A stretch of 64,000 nt of DNA from Agrocybe praecox (lineage: Eukaryota > Basidiomycota > Agaricomycetes > Agaricales > Agrocybaceae): the NCBI GenBank assembly GCA_964017145.1, contig OZ024851.1:2852001-2916000 (forward strand), in the 5' to 3' direction. The translations under genes were made by a program, and so were the position numbers. The notes beneath the pieces are model-generated. The model did not search any database, was not told the origin of the DNA, and was given only the letters and a program-made list of their open reading frames with translations. Each line of letters opens with the position of its first letter. Positions within the stretch are counted from its first letter, which is position 1. Of this stretch, positions 21,438-33,000 are shown one piece after another.

Positions 21438-23788
21438 TTACCGCGATAAACGTGCCCGAACTATTTTCGCTATTGCTGACCCATAGACTGGTATTGTATC
21501 TGTAATACGTATGATAAGGAGTCAACAAAAGACCGCGGAGAAGTAGATGACTTACTGCTATCAAAGTCCTCCCCATAGTAAATGCCCTACATTTGGAAAG
21601 AAATGTCGCAAGACGTCAGACCACGGGTCGAAGGTAAACGGACCATCCGACCTTGTAATTCCCTTCCCTATACGCCACTAAAGTATCGTTCCAAACTGCG
21701 TAGTGCTAAATAATAATAAAACAAGGGAGCATTATGTTATCTAATCTCAAAGCTGGGAAAAATAAAATAACACACCTTGTGACCTAAATTTCTACTGACA
21801 ATTTCATGATCAAAGACGTATGCTTAGAAATCAAAGAAAGATAAAATGTAAGTTGAGAAGTCATTTATGAAGATCATCGAAGCTATGAATGAAGTCACTC
21901 ACCATGAGGCCACACTATCTCAAGCACCGTCGAACTAGGAGATGGCTTCATCCAAAGCTGGTGCTGAAATGATGGATGATATCGAAGTAAGTGTATTGCT
22001 CGTCGGAAGAAAACCAGCCAAACCGAGCATGGCGTACTGACCGTTAAACCTTGCCCGTGAATGCCGACAATAATCTAATCATACACATGCAATTAGCATA
22101 ATTGCCACCCCAATTTGAAGAGGCGCATAGAGAGCGCCGCAACACCCACCGTGCTCCTCGCAGTCAGCGCAATCTGCTCCACCAATGTTGCACGTTCCAT
22201 ATCCAAGACGTTAAAATCACAAACTCCTTGGCTTTCCAGCGCCTGGAGCGCATCGATAAGGCCTTCATGATCCTTTTCATCAAGCCTTCGCGGTGATTCT
22301 TGTCGGGAAATGTATGTGACGACTGGCTTCGCCTTCGTCAATGAACTCGTCCCAGAGATAGACGCCCCAATAGCTCCAGCGACGCCATCTATCTCCGGAA
22401 GATAGCCCAGGATAGTACGGACCACTGCGTCACGTATAGGTTGCCAAAAATCGGTCGGGACGTCGATCTCGGAGACACCGCTGATCATCTTGAGCCAACG
22501 CGCTGCATATGGACTATGGGGTGTTCGAGAACGAAAAACGTGTTTCGAAGCGCGTCATAAGGTGTACAGGCCGTCAGAAAGGCTTTCTTGAAATGGAGAG
22601 TAAAGGAGGAATAGAAGGGGAAGAATTATGGAATCGCGAAACGAAACTTACTGTTTATAAGCTGCTTCGCGACTGACGAGTATAACGCGGTCGAAGACGA
22701 CAGTAGTATTGAGGTTGGCTAAATCTCGCCAATAGTCATTATGTTCGATAGATGCATTGCTAAATGAAACCCTCATGAGAGGGCCTGTCCTCATTTCATC
22801 GTCTTTCCATTCATCTTTGGAAACAGCCTATGGAAGATAGAGACTGAGAACTGTATATTTTGCCCGAAGCAGGGAACTCACAGGTAAGATGAAGCGCGAA
22901 GGTAAAGGCAATGAAGAGATAGGAGCCTCTAAGCTAAGCTTCGAATACATCCGCCATGCTCCAAGTATAATCTCAGCCCACCATTGATAGAAAGTCTAAA
23001 ATCGGGACAAAGCAGTGAGATTGGCAGTAAAAAGGTAGCTTAATCTCATCAACGACCGGTGCGCGAACTCACATTTATCTTCGAAGGAGGATCGTTGACG
23101 ATAACTGACAGACCGTCGATCCGAGTGGCGCGCACTTCGAGTCCTAGAACGTCCTTCGCACGAAAAGGATGTATGAATTGTAGGTCCTGAATAAAATTCG
23201 AAGAAAAAAAACTATATGTTAAGATTGGGAAGAAAAGAACGATTCGAGCAGACTTTGTGCGCAAACCTGATCATTCGGCTCTACATCCACTCCCGCTGCT
23301 TTGGTCAACGGCTTCGAAATCATGCTCGGCCTCGAAGGGAATTTAGATGCGGCGTCGGAGGTGACGACGAAAAATGTTCCATTTCTCATGTATAGATTAT
23401 CGAGGACCGTAAAACCTTGAATATATGCGCCTCCCGGAATCTCAGTTTCGATGATCTTATCCTCTGAAGGCGCTTGTGCGAAGTGGCTGGCGAGTCGTAG
23501 CGTTGGCTGAACATTTTGTGTACTGGGTTCTTGCGTATCTTCTTTTTGTTGGGATTCCAATGAGACTGTTGGCTTTGGCCTGGACCCCAGCCATTCTGGA
23601 GCCTCGATATTCGGTAAAGACATCTCCATATCAAGAGAATCCGTCGCATATACCCAGGTAGAAGCCACAGCGACGAAAATGAGCACCAGTATGATGCAAC
23701 ATCGTAGCTCGCGGCGCCGAATCTCCAAAGCCATAGCAGCAGAACGGGAAGTATGTGGAGACTCAAAGAGAGGACCTCGAAGCAACAA
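21438..23788 (-). CDS. GT61-family glycosyltransferase, complete (about 507 aa)
   Basis: Type II membrane glycosyltransferase of the GT61/DUF563 family (relatives transfer xylose or GlcNAc in the secretory pathway). Eleven exons: 23267-23734(88), 23073-23186, 22882-22995, 22652-22827, 22150-22513, 22042-22074, 21903-21963, 21776-21822, 21652-21705, 21556-21586, 21438-21499. From the Met at 23734 they sum to 508 codons; the Met at 23788 adds 18 residues. A transmembrane anchor (CCIILVLIFVAVASTWVYAT) follows a basic start. Then come FYQWWAEIILGAWRMYSKL (HYYHWW-type block), KPVVTYISRQESPRRLDEKD, EQIALTARSTIIVGIHGQGL with following T, HQLWMKPSPSSTVLEIVWPH, LGHKHYAVWND and the terminal IPVYGSAIAKIVRARLSR. 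These are the diagnostic blocks in order. The catalytic-domain end is carried by six exons of only 31-62 nt. Confidence 0.93.
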
Positions 23789-24628
23789 AAGACTCGAGAC
23801 TTCTGTCAGAAACCTTATGTCGCAAAAATGACCTATACACGAGTCTTAGTTTCCCCGGACATTGATTATCAGAAAACATCACGAGTTATATGTGTTCATT
23901 GCTAGCAATTGTCGGCGTCAACACTGCCCACAGAAATCCCAGAAAGAAGACATGTGTCCATCCGCAAGATATTCCTCGGGAAACAGACAATTGCACCCGT
24001 CGTACAAGCGCGAGTGTCGAGGACGCTTCATCTAAAAATGACCTGAATATGGCTTCGGGAAGTTTTTCTTGGCTACAAGATGAATACCGACAAGCCTCCG
24101 ACGTCCAAATCTCAAATTCAAAGGTTTTTTCGTAACAAGCATGAGTTTGATATTCGTAGATTTATCATGACGATACCTATAGGTATTTGCTGCGCAACGG
24201 TCCTTTCCAGAATACTGTAAAGTGTTTTCTTTGAGCTTGAGATGATGGTAGTACAGAAGAAAGAATAATTCCCCGACATTCTCCGGCAACCTTTTTTCTC
24301 GGAACAAACAATTTCCTCAAACAATACAGATCACTTGCAAGTTGTACAGCATGTCATAAAATGAGCAAACCACACGATACCCTGCATATTTCGTACAGTT
24401 CGCATATGAGAAATATACAGATTCCCGGAGAAATTAGTGATCATAGACTAGCACAATTGTGCTTTCCCAAAAGTTATGTTACAAGTTTAGGCAGTATTCA
24501 CATAGAAATAAAAAGCTGGAAGAGAGCAAGAAAGCAAGCAAAAAAAAAGATATCCATCCAGAGTACCAACGCAAAATAACGGATCGCAAATTCGAAGGAT
24601 AAAGCAAAAGGAGGGGGAAAGCAAAATA
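23789..24628. other. intergenic, no gene recognised
   Basis: Upstream region of the GT61 gene and 3' region of the next minus-strand gene. Short ORFs only; a purine-rich tract (AAAAAAAAGATA-like) lies near 24540. Nothing else supported. Confidence 0.45.
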
Positions 24629-25662
24629 TCACGACATGTCCATGGACGTGTCTTCTGTGTCCTCTCTCCGTGTTTGCAGCGTACTCGTACTGCTTAGATC
24701 AAAATCTTCGTCATCGCTCCAATAAAGATCTTGTTCTCCAAGGTCCGCAAAGTCTTCAAGAGCCTTGAGCCGGGAATATTCCTCGGCATATTCTTCTAGC
24801 TCATCGTTGTCAAGGTCGTCTGGGATTTCGTCAATAATACCAGAGCCTCTCGAGGCTAAACCTGAAGCTACTGGCGCGGAGTTGGAGGCTATTTAGTGTA
24901 TCGAGAATAAAATGCGCTAGCATGTCAGCGCCCTTCACGGAATGTGAAATATAATAAAATGAAACTGACCTTTTCCGAGTTCTTGTTCCCAGTTGCTTAC
25001 ATCTTCCAGGTCCGGGTCGAAAGAAGACCCTACCTCTTGAGCATAAGATACTCTATACGAATGTCTTTGATTCCTATTTGCATTGGCCACTATTCTTCGG
25101 AAAAGCTACAAAGAATGAGAAGCTCAGCACACCCCGATAAACGCCGGAGGAAAAAAAGAACCAACACCGGAATACTAACTTCGTCTTGCATAATGTCCTC
25201 ATCTGCCTCTTCCTCGTCTTCGTCCATTTCGATATCATCACTACTCGGTTCACCCCGTGCGCCATACCTCCTTCCCCGTATAGCCCTCTCTCTAGCCTTT
25301 ACAGCGCGTTCAAGACAGCGCGCCTTCAACTTGTTCCTTAGCAAGGTTTTTTGAGAGTCAGATGCCTCTGCAGAGCCTCCCGAACGCAGCGTGACATCCA
25401 AACTAAACAGTGGCTTTATGCGCGTACTTTCACGGGCGCTGGCGCCAGACGATCTCCGGGAAGTGAGGGGTGTTATAGGCGCCTGTGTTTTGTACTGCGA
25501 CCTCCTGCGAGCCTGAGCGGCAGCTACAGGAGACGACTTGGGACTTCCTGGAGAATCTATGAGGGGCGACGAGTTCAAAGGCTTGTATTGTAATGGGTGT
25601 CTCGATCCCGTTGACGGTGTTTGTGGGTAGTAAGCAGCAAGTGGACTTGATGGTGGGTGCAT
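24629..25662 (-). CDS. conserved hypothetical protein, basic helix and acidic tail (292 aa)
   Basis: Three exons (25180-25662, 24970-25105, 24629-24888) sum to 293 codons. The N-terminal 95 residues are Ser/Pro-rich and contain SP sites that could be CDK targets. Then comes a basic helix, LLRNKLKARCLERAVKARER, an Asp/Glu-rich run, LFRRIVANANRNQRHSYRVS and DLEDVSNWEQELGK. The C-terminus is acidic (DDLDNDELEEYAEEYSRLKA) and ends TSMDMS. The KARCLERAVKARERA helix plus an acidic, Glu-rich second half is loosely reminiscent of RPA-interacting (RPAIN/hRIP) proteins, which escort replication protein A into the nucleus; that similarity is weak and the C-terminal Cys zinc site of RPAIN is absent. Otherwise unknown. 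Confidence 0.7.
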
Positions 25663-26896
25663 CCTTATTTTATTTTCTCGTGGTCGTCAGGTCGGTGAGA
25701 GAGCTGTCAAAAAGTTCTCAGTATCACTGTCGCCGTCGATGGCAGTATGTAAAGGCTTGTATTGGCGGAGCGAGAAGAATTATAATTAATTTCGAGCGTG
25801 ACGCGACGCGACAACCATGTGACACTAATCAACAAAGCGCGACGCGTTACGCGCCATGATGATGTATTTCCCTGAAGGTTTGGCATCCATGATCCGACGT
25901 GTATTCCCTGCGAGAGAAAGAATTAAAATTTCCAAAGCAGAGAAATTGAGCTCAACGTGTATAATGGGCTACATACGGATTTTTATACCTCCTTCAATGT
26001 CAAATTTTGATAAACGGATGCCAGGACTCATGAGTCAGTTAGTCAGTCAAATGTGCTGTCATATAAGTGTTGACAGACTTATAGACCACTAGCTAATAAA
26101 TTACAGGGTTTGAAGTGTCTCTGCTCTGCAGAATTCAAACCGATATACAACTTTTCAACTTTCAAGTACCTATGTAACTGCCAATTTGTTCCTTTTTCTG
26201 ATGAGGCCATGACACAGAAGCCCTCGAAAACAAATGATACACGGCACTGAATCCCGAAATATGTAGCACCATACCATTAATCCATGGGTTTGACATTTCC
26301 TTCTTCTACTACTAATTGTAGCTTGAGAGTAATTTTAGCGCGCGGCAACAGCCTATTTCAAGCTAAAGAACATACCACTACTCCAGCTAGTAGCAGATAT
26401 ATGGCTCAGAATAGCCATTTAACAGTTAGAAACACAGAAGAGGTAGACCTCGTGTTTTCTGTTTTCACACTAAAGGGATTGCCGAGATGCCGCTAATTCC
26501 GTCGGTGTTTCTGGTCCACAGACCGTCGGCTTGGCACTGAGCTCATCGACGACGAGCAACACCTCGAGGACGGTAAAGGTGATGACGATGATGATCAAAG
26601 AGAACGGGGTATCACAAAGAGACCTGATGATACATATCTCTGTGATATGAATAGTCATTCCGGAGTGTGGAGACCATACTTAGAAAGGATCCGATTCTTT
26701 TCCTTAGCTTCCTTCTTCTTCGACAACGAGTTCTGTCTGATTCCTTCTAGTGGCCCACATTGCTGTCATTCTGGCTGCCTTTGTCGGATCTACTGCGCAT
26801 GAAAACAGGAGTTTCGTGCCAGTATCCTCTTTCCTTCTTTCATCCATTACCTCCTGCGCTGGATGAACACAGGGGTCGACGTTCAGGACCAGCAGA
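25663..26896. other. divergent intergenic region, no gene recognised
   Basis: Lies between two divergently transcribed genes and should carry both promoters. The ORFs seen are short and overlap on both strands. A GC-rich, repeated CGACGCG-like patch lies around 25800-25855. Confidence 0.45.
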
Positions 26897-28737
26897 ATGG
26901 CCGAAGATGTCACGGTGGATCAGCTTAGGTCCATGTGAGTGCTATTATTTCATGTGTTTTTATGTTCACCAACGGGTCGTCGTTTAGGAATGTCAACTAC
27001 TACTTCAGTCTCATTTCTTATTGTGAGTTTCAGCCAATACATGCGTGCAAATATGCAGCTAAACGTCCTATAGCCATTCTTGTTCTTGAGTATCTTGACA
27101 CCTTTGAGGAGGAAGTGGAACGTTTCTGGAAGACGGGACGCATCAACTGGGCCTCTGGTTTCTTCTACGTGAACCGCTATCTGACCTTGTTCGGTCATGT
27201 CCCAGTACTCATCGAGTATTTCTGGAGGTCTTCTAATCCCGACAAGCGAGAGGTGAGTATTACACGGTTCTGACCTTTCGTTAAACTGACTGAGTATATT
27301 TAGATGTGCGTTTCCTTTGGAAGACCGTTTTGACGTTATTTGTTAACTTCCATCACCTCCAGATGTCATCGGCTGCAGTCATTTCACCAGTATCTCGCTA
27401 TGTTAATTCAAGCCATCATTGCATGTGAGCATGTTATGTTTTCCAAGAAAAGCCAGCCAATGACGTCCCTCAGCCATGTTGATAATGCGAATGTATGCGC
27501 TGTATGAAAGGAGTAAAAAGGTGCTGGTTCTTCACCTGACCATAGCGTTGGTCACCGTGAGCGTTGGTTGTGTGAGACTTTTACGCACATCTTCTATTAA
27601 ATCTTCTGACATCACTTTCTTAGTGGGCAGTTATTGGAGGTAAAAAGCAGGGAAATCCCGACGTCATTGCCCCAGCTGGATGCGGTATTTCATTGACCCA
27701 CAGCCAGTACGTCTCTTGTATTATCAAATTCATCTCGTTTTAACCAGCGTTGGGTCTTCCGTAGGGCAGTTCGTAAGTATTTTACCCCACTATCAAACAA
27801 TGGGGGCGTTTCACATATTGATACCCTTTTAAATTTGTTTGTATAGGTCTCGGGATAGCATGGTCTGGAATGCTTGTTTTCGATACCGTCGTATTCGGCT
27901 TGACACTGTTCAAGTCGCTCACGATACCTAGAACGAAGGAGTACAACTTGTTAGATATTTTATTACGCGACGGTAAGTCATCTCCATGTCGCTTTTCTAG
28001 TTGATAACCGAAGGATCAACCGTCATATCCCTAGGAGCCGTGTATTTTAGTGTGATGATCGCCTCTAATTTGGGTAACATATTGACATTTATTGTGAGTT
28101 TCAAGTGTTACTGTCATCATCTCGAACGAACTGGCGTTGATGTTTTCTCTCGAAACTTGACAGTTCGGTGGGGTAAGCTCTACTTGTGTTGTTGAAATAT
28201 AGCTATCTCCGCTAACACTTACGGTGGTAGCCGTTTACGAGGGGTGTGGCTACTACTTTTACGAATAGGTGAGGTTTCCTTCAATGGTTGGCAACCAGAA
28301 ATCTATGTTCCCAGTTTACTAAATCGAGGAATGGTGCAGTGTATCCTCGGTCATGATCACCCGATTGATGCTCAATCTGCGCAACCCGACACTCATAGCG
28401 CAGCCAAAACGCAGCTCGCTGATATCCACCCAAGTGATGACGTTCCCAAATTTGACATTCATTGCGCCCGGCGGTGCTTATGCATACAGTCAAGATACTG
28501 AGTCGACATCTCTGCCGGATGATGACATGGAGTTGGACGCGGAAGGAAATGAGAGGAGTAGGCAGGGTAATGCGCGGAAGATGTACGAGTATTTGGCGAA
28601 GGGGAGTGTGAAACGTATGCCTTTTCTCGTCATTTGCGCAATTATCTATCACGTTGACTAATTTCCTTGTCCTTTCTATAGGAGATCCTCGAGGTCCGGA
28701 CTACGACATAGAGCTTGCGGATCGAGACTCAAAATGA
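26897..28737 (+). CDS. DUF6533 multi-pass membrane protein A
   Basis: Seven-helix membrane protein of a large Agaricomycete family without known function. At least ten exons: 26897-26934, 26988-27022, 27074-27252, a probable 23-nt exon 27304-27326, 27363-27424, then further short exons to the stop at 28737. The DUF6533 core is visible as NYYFSLISYSILVLEYLDTF, then EVERFWKTGRINWASGFFYV and NRYLTLFGHVPVLIEYFW. Later come CHRLQSFHQYLAMLIQAIIA, MLIMRMYALYERSKKVLVLH, GIAWSGMLVFDTVVFGLTLF, RDGAVYFSVMIASNLGNILT and the post-helical VMITRLMLNLRNP. The C-terminal tail is hydrophilic and acidic (about 85 residues). Some internal boundaries (27700-27850, 28190-28340) are less certain. Localisation inferred as plasma or endomembrane. 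Confidence 0.85.
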
Positions 28738-30005
28738 CATATGGTAGCTAGTGTCGCTTTCATAATTTGGCATGCTTGTAATATGGATTGCAACTTTGGG
28801 ACTTGCTTACTTTCCGATAATTTTTTTGGCTTGTTTGTTCGATTGTTGTATTTTATCACCGTGTTTTATCATTATGTATTACTATCAGTAGCAAGTATTA
28901 GGGTACCCAAAAGTAGCTATAGAATGCAGCTTGTTGAAAATTGGGCACTGCTTCGTTCATTCATCGTTTCGGGCGAGAAATATATCGCTTTTTCAGCCCA
29001 TAAATCGCCTCATGGAGATACTCGAGGTGAAAATAGGCGCTGATGGATCATGGAAGTAACGCCGGTTAAGTGAATGGGTTTACGTTTACGTTACCCGAGG
29101 CTGATAAACATCCGTTAACATCATGGACTCGGAGTAGTACTCTGCATTGCATCCAGGGATCGCCCTACTTGGAGAGTGTAGTTACTACAAGCCTATTAAA
29201 TGGCACAACATTTAACCATCGCAGTTAAGGCCATATCTCTACAATATGCAGATCCCCTTTAGGTGGATGTTCTATTTAAGATTATGACCATGATACCGGA
29301 GTAAGCGCCAATGTCAACAGTTTTCCTACTCAAAACTCGAGAATTGAGATCAATAGGAACAATGTATTCATTTGGTTCGGTGTACTATAGTACAAAAACA
29401 ATAAAAAATGCGATCTACAATCTCGACTACTGTCCATGAAGAGAGAAATGTAAAGAGAAAGGGAGAGGGAGGCAGCTACTATGTACAAGATTGTATACAC
29501 TATCTTTCTGTTTCTACAAATACGAGGTAATGTACTGGTATATAATTCGATTGTAGCTACTACTAACATAGGTCGGCGGACACAGTGACAGGATAGAGCT
29601 AAACAGGGAAACAAAACAGAAACAGCAGAATCAATAGAGAGGGAGGGTTGGCTAGAAATAGAACACATAGAGTTAGAAAGTGGAAGTGGAAAGGCAAAGG
29701 ATCGAGGGTACCCCCTGCTATCAGGTGGATGGGAAAACTGAATGATATGATGGTCAAGCTTGAAAGAATATCGCTTAAAAACAGAGAGGAAGCCAATGGA
29801 GTAAAATAGGGAAAGGGAAGGAAAGAGCGATTAAATGATAGAAGCCTTGAGGAATTTCATCATTGTTTGGGAGATTTCAAAATGTGTGACGCAGAAAGGA
29901 GAGGCAAAGGAGGATCACAGGACAAAAGCGACGATTCGGGATATGAAAGGCAGAGGGGTATGGAAACTAGCAAGAAGCAAAAGCGTGTGATGCGGAGAAT
30001 ATAAA
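28738..30005. other. convergent 3' regions, no gene
   Basis: Between two convergent genes. The 29330-29800 part is purine-rich on plus and so gives hydrophobic-looking minus ORFs; it is best read as the 3' untranslated region of the RNA-binding protein gene. No gene supported. Confidence 0.5.
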
Positions 30006-33000
30006 TCAACGGCCTTCAGAGTTGAGGGTCCTCAACGAACTAGGATTCATGTTCGTCGACATCATCTTCTTGCCATTTCCATGCTGTTGCTGATGATCCA
30101 GTCCAGTCTTTTCGAACCCTTCCGATTGACTATTGAACGTCCCAAAAAAGGGCGTTGCAGGGCTCATGGTCGACGGCGTCTGACTGGCGTAAGTAAGGGT
30201 AGGGGAAATGAGGGATGGAGATGACGTCGAGTTTTCCATATTATCGCTAAAAAGTGGCGAGTTGGAGTAATGCTGGGACCTCGTTCCATTCAGTTGACTC
30301 AGGTGCGCATGTCCATTGTTGAGGCTGTTGCCACCGTCATTCGTCTGCTGTTGTTCTTGGCCGCTGCTCTCGTAAATAGTGCCACTCGTCCCAGGACCTG
30401 CTTTCCCACTCGCGGCATCAATACCGCGAGTCCCAGCGAGAGTGGCGACGCTAGCGTGCTGCGGCGTCCTCAGATTCTGCGCTGGCATGCTCATGCTATT
30501 GTGTTGGTAATGTCCCCTGGCCATTTGCTGGTTACCATCGCGGATGGATGAAGAGCGATGCTGAGGAAGCGTAGTCGATCGCATATGCGCGGCAATGTGT
30601 TGATAATGCATCACATCATTCGAATCTGTTGATTCCTGATTCGTGGCAGTGGATGTTAGAGAAGGGGAGAGTGGCATAGGAGGGCGTTGAACGCGATATT
30701 GGGAAGTAGTCGCGGGAGATTCTCGAGCAAGGCGGGCATTGACATGAGCAGGATGGATATTAGGATTGTGCCTTGCATGTGCAGAGCTCCCTACAGTCCT
30801 GTCCATTGCTACAGCATCTTCATTCGTAAACGAGCACTGATTCCTAATCCGGGCAGTGGCGGCTGATGCGTGAAAACCATCCTCGCCGATCTTGTTCATA
30901 CTTCCCATGCCCATCATAGGAGAAGTAGACATCGGGGACGTCAGAGAGGGGGACATCAAAGACTGGCCGATGCGCCCAAGGGACGCCTGTGCACGATAAC
31001 CGCGAACACCAACCGCGATATTGGCAGTATCATCGCGGAGGTCTTCTTCAGTCCTACGCCTCCTCAAATCAAGAGGGGCAGGCCTGCGTCTTTCTGAGGC
31101 TTGTTGCTGGATCTGCTGTGCAGCAGCGGACTCGGCATGAGCACGCATGATGTACTCTTCAGTTGGCGTATAACCAGAACGTGTATAGACCGGAGGAGCG
31201 CGGGCATATTGTTGAAGATCACCAAGGCTCTGACTGGCTTGAAGTTGACTAATTCCATGTCCAAAGCCCCCCAGAGTCTGGTTCTGCATATAATCCATTT
31301 CTCCCACATGGTCGCCGTAGCCAGCCGAAGAGGTGCCCTGGTATGGCACACCATTTGACCTAAGAGAGTCTAGGAGCGCATTCATGGTGGGATCCATCGA
31401 CGGAAGAGCTTGATGCCCAGAAACATATGGAGAGTATTGATGGTAGGGGGCATGGTATGGTGATCTTGACCTGGAGGACGAGATACCACCGCGTCCAGGA
31501 GCGAGAGAATAATCAACTTCCAGGTTCATTCCTGTACCTCCACCGGTCGTTCCAATAACGGGGACGTGCGCCAAATTTGAAGAAAAATCGGGGGCAGAAA
31601 CAGAGGTAGGCAAACGACCACCACCATTTGCATGAATGACAGGACCAGGATGAATGGCAGGTTTTAATTCCTGTCCTCGGAGATTCAACAGAGCAGCTTG
31701 GGCGATTGTGAGTCGTCCAAGGGAAACGTCACCCTCTTGAGTGGCTCGTTCTTGTCGCTGTAAGAAGACAAATAATGAAGCCCCATAACTTTATGATCCA
31801 AGTATTAAACATACCCTCAACTCTCGCTGTTCACTAGTGTCAGCGAATCTGACCGAGATTCGACTTCCTGTATCATTCCATCCGCGGACCATACGACCGT
31901 GCAGACGCTCGATAATTTCCTCGGCGCCCTCTCTGGTCTCCAGTCTAAAATATACGTACCAAGGATATCAGCAAAGTGAATCAAAGGAACAAGTGTATCG
32001 TTAATATTTACCTCACAAACGCGATGATCCTCGGGGGGTTGCTCAGCCTCGTCTGGAAGAATCGGCTGCTACTAATGCGGTGCGGGGACACCAAGGCAGA
32101 GAGTGTCTATGAGAAATTTTGAGTTACGAAATGTCAGTGTAAAAGTTATGCGTGAATAAACGTACGGGTTCATCGATGCTTAAAGGGAGTCTAGATAGCG
32201 AGTATAAATTGATCGTACGTTCTTCGTTGGTAAGATGTAAAAAAACGTACCCTTCCATGTACAAATTAGTGCTCGTTGGATCCTGTAGACTCTCCATCTT
32301 TGCTTTAAACGAGGCTTCAGAGCTAAGTTCGCCATTAAGAGTAGCTCTGCCAACGTCTCCCGGTGAACCATGACCGTCCTCTTCCCATGATGGAGATTGG
32401 GATGGTGTACCTGCGTATGAGGTCCCAGGAATCTTGTGGATTTGCTGACGAAAAAGGGTATAAGTTTGAGCAACGAAAGAGACAACTCTAAGCGAACCTT
32501 AGAAAATGTAGGGTGTAAATTTCTGTACCGTCTCAGAGAAATAATGCAACGCTCTGCAGAATCGATATCCTCGAAGCTGTTGAAATTAAAAATCAATCAG
32601 CAAAATCAATTAAAAAATAATAACAAGCGCTTACAGGACAAATCCATAGCCACTCTCGCTATCTCTTACATGGCGTGTGAAGGTCCTGACACTACGAATT
32701 TTTCCATAGGGAGATGCGAGAGCAAACAATTGATCCTCCGGGAAATGAGGAGGAAGTCCATTGATGTACACATTCGGAGTCTTCTGTCCCGCACTTCCGA
32801 GTGCGGATTCGGACGCGGAAGTAGGAAACCCAGACTGGGGTGAAGATCCTCCAGGGGAAATTGAATCGAAAGTAGTCGAGATGGCAGGCAAGGTCTGGGA
32901 AGCGGATATTCCGAGTGTATGTTGTTGTTGTTGTTGTTGCTGTTGCAACTGGGAGCGATTATCACCGCTGATCGACAGACTAGAAAGGTCAATCGAAGCG

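Noticed and set aside
22075..22149. Apparent C-terminal end of the GT61 frame (VGVAALSMRLFKLGWQLC)
   Set aside because: This is a 75-nt intron read through; removing it restores the conserved IIVGIHGQGLT block.
29330..29796. Overlapping hydrophobic minus-strand frames
   Set aside because: Pyrimidine-rich 3' region of the RNA-binding protein gene, frames overlap each other and lack conserved features.
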